64,000 nucleotides of DNA from CAWKCE01 sp032127035 (lineage in GTDB: Bacteria; Actinomycetota; Actinomycetes; JAHEKZ01). The stretch lies in contig CAWKCE010000004.1 in NCBI GenBank assembly GCA_963848085.1, forward strand, positions 186,001-250,000. The letters run 5' to 3'. Below the pieces are notes generated by a model. The model did not search any database. It was not told the origin of the DNA and was given only the letters and a program-made list of their open reading frames with translations. Position numbers and translations under genes: made by a program. Shown one piece after another: positions 60,703-64,000 of this stretch. Numbering within the stretch: the stretch's first letter is position 1; each line of letters starts with the position of its first letter.

Positions 60703-61251
60703 TCAGGCAGTGGGGCGGGTGGGCACGATGCGGACCGTCATGCCGACGTGGATGGTGCCCGGACGCTCGACCCACCCGGTCACGCCGCGGTGGTGGGCGG
60801 CGGCGTTCGGGAACTTCCCCGCTGGCGTTCCGTACCGTGCTTGGACCAGCCTTCCGGCGATCGCGCACGGGGTGTTCTCCCCGCCCAGCACGATCACGAC
60901 CGGGTCGTCAACGCCGATCACCAGGCGGGACATCGGGGTCATCGCCGTCAGGTCGGCGATCCCGGTCGTGCAGATGTTGTCCGCGACGGTGCCTGGAGCC
61001 AGCTCCGGCAGCCCCAGCTTCTCGGCGATCAGGGCCAGCTCGGTGGTGTCGACCAGGGACAGCTGACGGTTGTTCCGGATCTCCTGGTCAGGCGGGTACA
61101 GCCACTTCTGCCGGCTGTCGGATCGCATCGTCACGCCGTGGTGCCGGTCGCCGACGGGGCCGCCCCAGTCCAGCACCAGCGACTCCACTGCCACTGGTGC
61201 GTCCTGGTCCGCCGGCCAGACGTGCAGACCGGTCACGCTGGCCGCGGTCAC
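60703..61251 (-). CDS. MOSC-domain protein
   Basis: The 182-residue product contains the MOSC fold: LVLDWGGPVGDRHHGVTMRS, NRQLSLVDTTELALIAEKLG and VIVLGGENTPCAIAGRLVQ with a conserved cysteine, followed by HHRGVTGWVERPGTIHVGM. MOSC domains carry sulfur or bind molybdenum-cofactor-like groups. GTG at 61251 overlaps the lipA stop (GTGA), so the two genes are translationally coupled. A sulfur-handling role beside lipoyl synthase is suggestive, but it is inference. The downstream gene is DUF4191, 23 bases away. Confidence 0.85.
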   Translation of the reverse strand: MTAASVTGLHVWPADQDAPVAVESLVLDWGGPVGDRHHGVTMRSDSRQKWLYPPDQEIRNNRQLSLVDTTELALIAEKLGLPELAPGTVADNICTTGIADLTAMTPMSRLVIGVDDPVVIVLGGENTPCAIAGRLVQARYGTPAGKFPNAAAHHRGVTGWVERPGTIHVGMTVRIVPTRPTA

Positions 61252-62177
61252 GTCGCTTGCCGGGCGTCGACCGCCTGCCGGTAGAGCCGGCCAGCCCGGT
61301 AGGAAGACCGGACCAGCGGACCGCTCAGCACGCCCGCGAACCCGAGCTCTTCGGCCTCCTGCTGCAGCTCCACGAACTCGTCGGGGTGCACCCACCGGTC
61401 CACCGGGTGGTGGCGCGGGCTGGGTCGCAGGTACTGGGTGATGGTCAGCAGGTCGGTTCCGGCCTCGACCAGGGCTCGCATCGTCTCGGTCACCTCGTCG
61501 CGCTCCTCGCCCATGCCGAGGATCAGGTTCGACTTGGTGACCAGTCCGGCTGATCGGCCGGCGCTGATGACCTCCAGTGACCGGTCGTAGCGGAACCCGG
61601 GCCGGATCCTGCGGAAGATGCGGGGCACCGTCTCGACGTTGTGCGCGAAGACCTCAGGAGTCGCGTCGAAGATCTGCTGCAGTAGGTCGGCCCGGCCGGA
61701 GAAGTCCGGGGTGAGCAGCTCCACGCCCGTCCCCGGGTTGAGGCGGTGGATCTCGCGCACCGTCTGCGCGTAGAGCCAGGCGCCCTCGTCGTCGAGGTCG
61801 TCGCGCGCCACCCCGGTGATCGTGGCGTAGCGCAGCTGCATGCTGTGGACGCTCTCCGCCACGCGCCGTGGCTCGTCCCGGTCGAGATCGGCCGGTCGGC
61901 CGGTGTCGATCTGGCAGAAGTCGCAGCGCCGGGTGCACTGGTCGCCACCGATGAGGAACGTCGCCTCCCGGTCCTCCCAGCACTCGTAGATGTTGGGGCA
62001 GGCGGCCTCTTCGCACACCGTGTGCAGGCCCTCGGAGCGCACCAGCTCGCGGATTTGGGTGTACTCGGGGCCAGTGCGCAGGGTCGTCCGGATCCACGGC
62101 GGCTTGCGCTCGATCGGGACCTCGGCGTTGCGGACCTCGAGCCGCAGCAGCTTGCGACCTTCGGGTGCGGTGGTCAC
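61248..62177 (-). CDS. lipA: Lipoyl synthase (radical SAM)
   Basis: LipA inserts two sulfurs into protein-bound octanoyl groups to make lipoyl cofactors. The 309-residue product has the auxiliary cluster cysteines Cys55, Cys60 and Cys66 (CEEAACPNIYEC), and the radical SAM cysteines Cys81, Cys85 and Cys88 (CTRRCDFC). The C-terminus has YLRPSPRHHPVDRWVHPDEF, and the conserved RSSYRAG near the end is present. The GTG start overlaps the lipB stop. The order lipB-lipA is standard; MOSC is coupled after it. It serves AceE's dehydrogenase complex, among others. Confidence 0.96.
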   Translation of the reverse strand: MTTAPEGRKLLRLEVRNAEVPIERKPPWIRTTLRTGPEYTQIRELVRSEGLHTVCEEAACPNIYECWEDREATFLIGGDQCTRRCDFCQIDTGRPADLDRDEPRRVAESVHSMQLRYATITGVARDDLDDEGAWLYAQTVREIHRLNPGTGVELLTPDFSGRADLLQQIFDATPEVFAHNVETVPRIFRRIRPGFRYDRSLEVISAGRSAGLVTKSNLILGMGEERDEVTETMRALVEAGTDLLTITQYLRPSPRHHPVDRWVHPDEFVELQQEAEELGFAGVLSGPLVRSSYRAGRLYRQAVDARQAT

Positions 62178-62860
62178 GCCGTCACTGCCGGGGTCGCGGG
62201 CGCCGGAATCAGCGTCGCCAGGTGCGCCTCGACGACGGGCAGCACGTCAGCGACGGTCAGTGGCCGTCCAAGCTCGGCGGACAGCGTGGTGACACCGGCG
62301 TCGACGATGCCGCAGGGGACGATGCTGTCGTAGGCGGACAGGTCGCAGTCGACGTTGAGCGAGAATCCGTGCATCGTTACGCCCCGGGCCACGCGTACGC
62401 CGATCGCCGCCACCTTGCGCTCGGGCCGCTGCTCGTCCGCGGCAACCCAGACGCCACTTCGCCCCTCGACCCGCATGGTGGGCAGGCCGAACTCCGCGCA
62501 CACGTCGATCAACAGCTGCTCCACTCGCCGCACGTATGCGACGACGTCGAACGGGTCGGGCAGGCGCAGGATGGGGTAGCCGACGAGCTGTCCCGGACCG
62601 TGCCAGGTGATCTTGCCGCCCCGGTCCACGTCCACCACAGGCGTGCGTCCGGCTCGCTCGCCGGTCGGGCGGTCCCACGAGTTCGTGCGCTTGCCGGCGG
62701 TGTAGACCGACTCGTGCTCGAGCAGCAGCACAGTGTCGGGCCGGTCCCCGGTGACGACCGACTCGTGGACAGCGCGTTGCCGGTCCCACCCCTCGAGGTA
62801 GGGAACAGGGGCGCTGCCGAGCGGCGGCGCGAACCCCACTCGGACGACGTCGACGGACAC
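62174..62860 (-). CDS. lipB: Octanoyltransferase
   Basis: LipB moves octanoyl groups from acyl carrier protein to lipoyl domains. The 228-residue product has LLLEHESVYTAGKRTNSWDR, GGKITWHGPGQLVGYPILRL, and the catalytic Lys149 (ERKVAAIGVR) and Cys183 (IVPCGIVDAG). The GTG at 62860 begins the conserved start. Its stop overlaps the GTG of lipA, so the two are coupled. MMPL is divergent. The length is normal for the family. Confidence 0.95.
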   Translation of the reverse strand: MSVDVVRVGFAPPLGSAPVPYLEGWDRQRAVHESVVTGDRPDTVLLLEHESVYTAGKRTNSWDRPTGERAGRTPVVDVDRGGKITWHGPGQLVGYPILRLPDPFDVVAYVRRVEQLLIDVCAEFGLPTMRVEGRSGVWVAADEQRPERKVAAIGVRVARGVTMHGFSLNVDCDLSAYDSIVPCGIVDAGVTTLSAELGRPLTVADVLPVVEAHLATLIPAPATPAVTA

Positions 62861-62968
62861 CCGTCGAGCCTACGTCCTTCCCGCCTTCGCGCCCGTCGGC
62901 GGGCGTCGGCCGCCCGCATCGCCTAGCCTGTGGTCCGAATCCACCACGACCTCTCGGGGAGCCCCGCT

Positions 62969-64000
62969 GTGTCCGACGCGCCGACCCGCGAAGCAGCCCG
63001 AACGCGGACCGCCCGCAGGTCGGTCTGGCTTGCCCTGGCCGTGATCCTCGGCTGGTTCATGCTCGGCAGCATCATCGGCCCGGCAGCCGGCAAGCTGTCC
63101 AGCGCCCAGGAGAACGACGCGGCGACCTTCCTGCCCGCGGACGCCGAGTCAACGCTGGTCATCGAGCAGCAGAAGGCCTTCTCGGACGAGTCGACCCTGC
63201 CCGTGGTGGTGCTGTTCACCTCGGACTCGCGCCTAACACCGGAACAGCTCGCGGCCGTCAATGCCTTCGTCGCGGAGGCGCCGGACCTTCCGGTCGAGGT
63301 CGGGCCGTCGGGCCCGGCCACCGTGGGGGAGTTCCTCGGCAGCGCCCCGGTGGCCGCCGTCCCGTCGGAGGATGGGCAGGCCGTGCTGGTTACGGTCCTG
63401 CTCTCCGAGGACAAGACGACCGACGCGCTGGAGAACGGCGAGTCGCCGGTGCTGGCCGTCGCCCAGGTCCTGTCGGCGGGGGCCAACGCGGCAGCTGACC
63501 CGGTCGGTCTCGAGTCCTACGTGACCGGGCCGGGCGGAATCCTGGCTGACCTCATCTCGGTGTTCGGGGACATCGACGGGACGCTGCTGCTGGCGACCGC
63601 GCTCGTCGTCACCCTGATCCTGATCCTGGTGTATCGGAGCCCGTTCCTATGGGTCATCCCGTTGGTCAGCGCCGGCTTCGCCCTGAGCGTGGCGAGTGCG
63701 GTCGTGTACTTCCTGGCCACATCGGACATCCTCACCCTCAACGGCCAGAGCCAGGGCATCCTGACCGTGCTGGTCTTCGGCGCTGGGACGGACTACGCCC
63801 TGCTGATGGTCAGCCGCTACCGCGAGGAGCTGCACCACCACGACCGACCGGTCGACGCGATCCGCGCCGCCTGGCGAGGCACCGTCGAGCCAATCGCGGC
63901 CTCGGCCGCGACGGCGTCCCTCGGGCTGCTGATGCTGCTGTTCTCTGAGCTGAACTCGAACAAGTCGACCGGGCCGGTCGCGGCCATCGGCATCGTGTCC
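62969..64000 (+). CDS. MMPL-family RND transporter (5' part; 3' end outside the window)
   Basis: The 344 residues visible here start with a basic stretch and a first helix SVWLALAVILGWFMLGSIIG. A large external domain follows (about residues 45-195), then the helices LLLATALVVTLILILVYRSP and FLWVIPLVSAGFALSVASAV. Then come TLNGQSQGILTVLVFGAGTDYA, split over the membrane, and YALLMVSRYREELHHHDRP, the MMPL core signature. MMPL proteins export lipids or other hydrophobic molecules using the proton gradient. GGGGAG precedes the GTG start. It is divergent from lipB. Confidence 0.92.
   Translation, partial: MSDAPTREAARTRTARRSVWLALAVILGWFMLGSIIGPAAGKLSSAQENDAATFLPADAESTLVIEQQKAFSDESTLPVVVLFTSDSRLTPEQLAAVNAFVAEAPDLPVEVGPSGPATVGEFLGSAPVAAVPSEDGQAVLVTVLLSEDKTTDALENGESPVLAVAQVLSAGANAAADPVGLESYVTGPGGILADLISVFGDIDGTLLLATALVVTLILILVYRSPFLWVIPLVSAGFALSVASAVVYFLATSDILTLNGQSQGILTVLVFGAGTDYALLMVSRYREELHHHDRPVDAIRAAWRGTVEPIAASAATASLGLLMLLFSELNSNKSTGPVAAIGIVS

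Overview
The window is chromosomal DNA of roughly 70% G+C with dense, often overlapping genes and frequent GTG starts. It comes from an actinobacterium (Actinomycetota). Markers of that phylum include GlnE with two glutamine synthetases, a GlnR-type operator, a coenzyme F420:NADP reductase, a mycothiol-dependent-isomerase-type protein, DUF1918, DUF3052, DUF3817 and DUF4191 proteins, and a class A RNase P RNA. From memory, the backbone follows the order of the mycobacterial aceE to lipB region: aceE, ahpE, SURF1, the zinc-ribbon and RNase H/phosphatase pair, panB, glnA2-glnE, then glnA1-RDD-DUF4191-lipA-lipB. Many accessory genes interrupt it, so a non-mycobacterial lineage is likely. The genus cannot be named from the sequence.

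Layout. 1-5.4 kb: 5' part of aceE, small conserved genes, a decayed GT-C glycosyltransferase, a DoxX-like membrane protein, a peroxiredoxin and tRNA-Val. 5.4-7.0 kb: a small insertion bounded by the tRNA 3' end and a 44-bp near-copy of it. 7-16 kb: accessory genes, including an ArsR regulator, an APH-fold kinase, methyltransferases, an AAC(2')-I-like acetyltransferase and a cupin. 16-19.4 kb: zinc-ribbon protein, RNase H/phosphatase, YaaA and rnpB. 19.4-31 kb: drug-efflux MFS proteins, MarR, a frameshifted zinc-ribbon/DUF4328 gene, methionine aminopeptidase, a histone H1-like repeat protein, F420 reductase and panB. 30.5-36.2 kb: the coupled cluster nadE-otsB-GH15-otsA, which makes and breaks down trehalose. 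36.3-41.8 kb: SURF1, DUF3817, glnA2 and glnE. 41.9-46.6 kb: MFS, threonine breakdown (tdh-kbl) and a YczE-like protein. 46.7-50.8 kb: a frameshifted GGDEF-EAL gene convergent with a TasA-like/SipW/LamG secretion cluster. 51-57.8 kb: TetR and an MDMPI-type protein, an ArsM-like methyltransferase, and a winged-helix/ATPase regulator coupled to a dienelactone hydrolase. 57.9-64 kb: glnA1 with a four-box GlnR-like operator, RDD, DUF4191, MOSC, lipA, lipB and the start of an MMPL transporter.

How it works together. Nitrogen control is the clearest theme: GlnA1 keeps the adenylylation tyrosine, GlnE is encoded nearby, GlnA2 lacks that tyrosine, and GlnR-like motifs lie upstream of both synthetase genes. 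Lipoate synthesis (lipA, lipB) supports the pyruvate dehydrogenase complex to which AceE belongs. The most system-like accessory locus is the SipW cluster, where two secreted proteins share one signal-peptide motif beside a c-di-GMP enzyme gene.

Limits. Three genes are interrupted by frameshifts or a stop codon and could be real decay or sequence error. All family names are motif recognition by eye.
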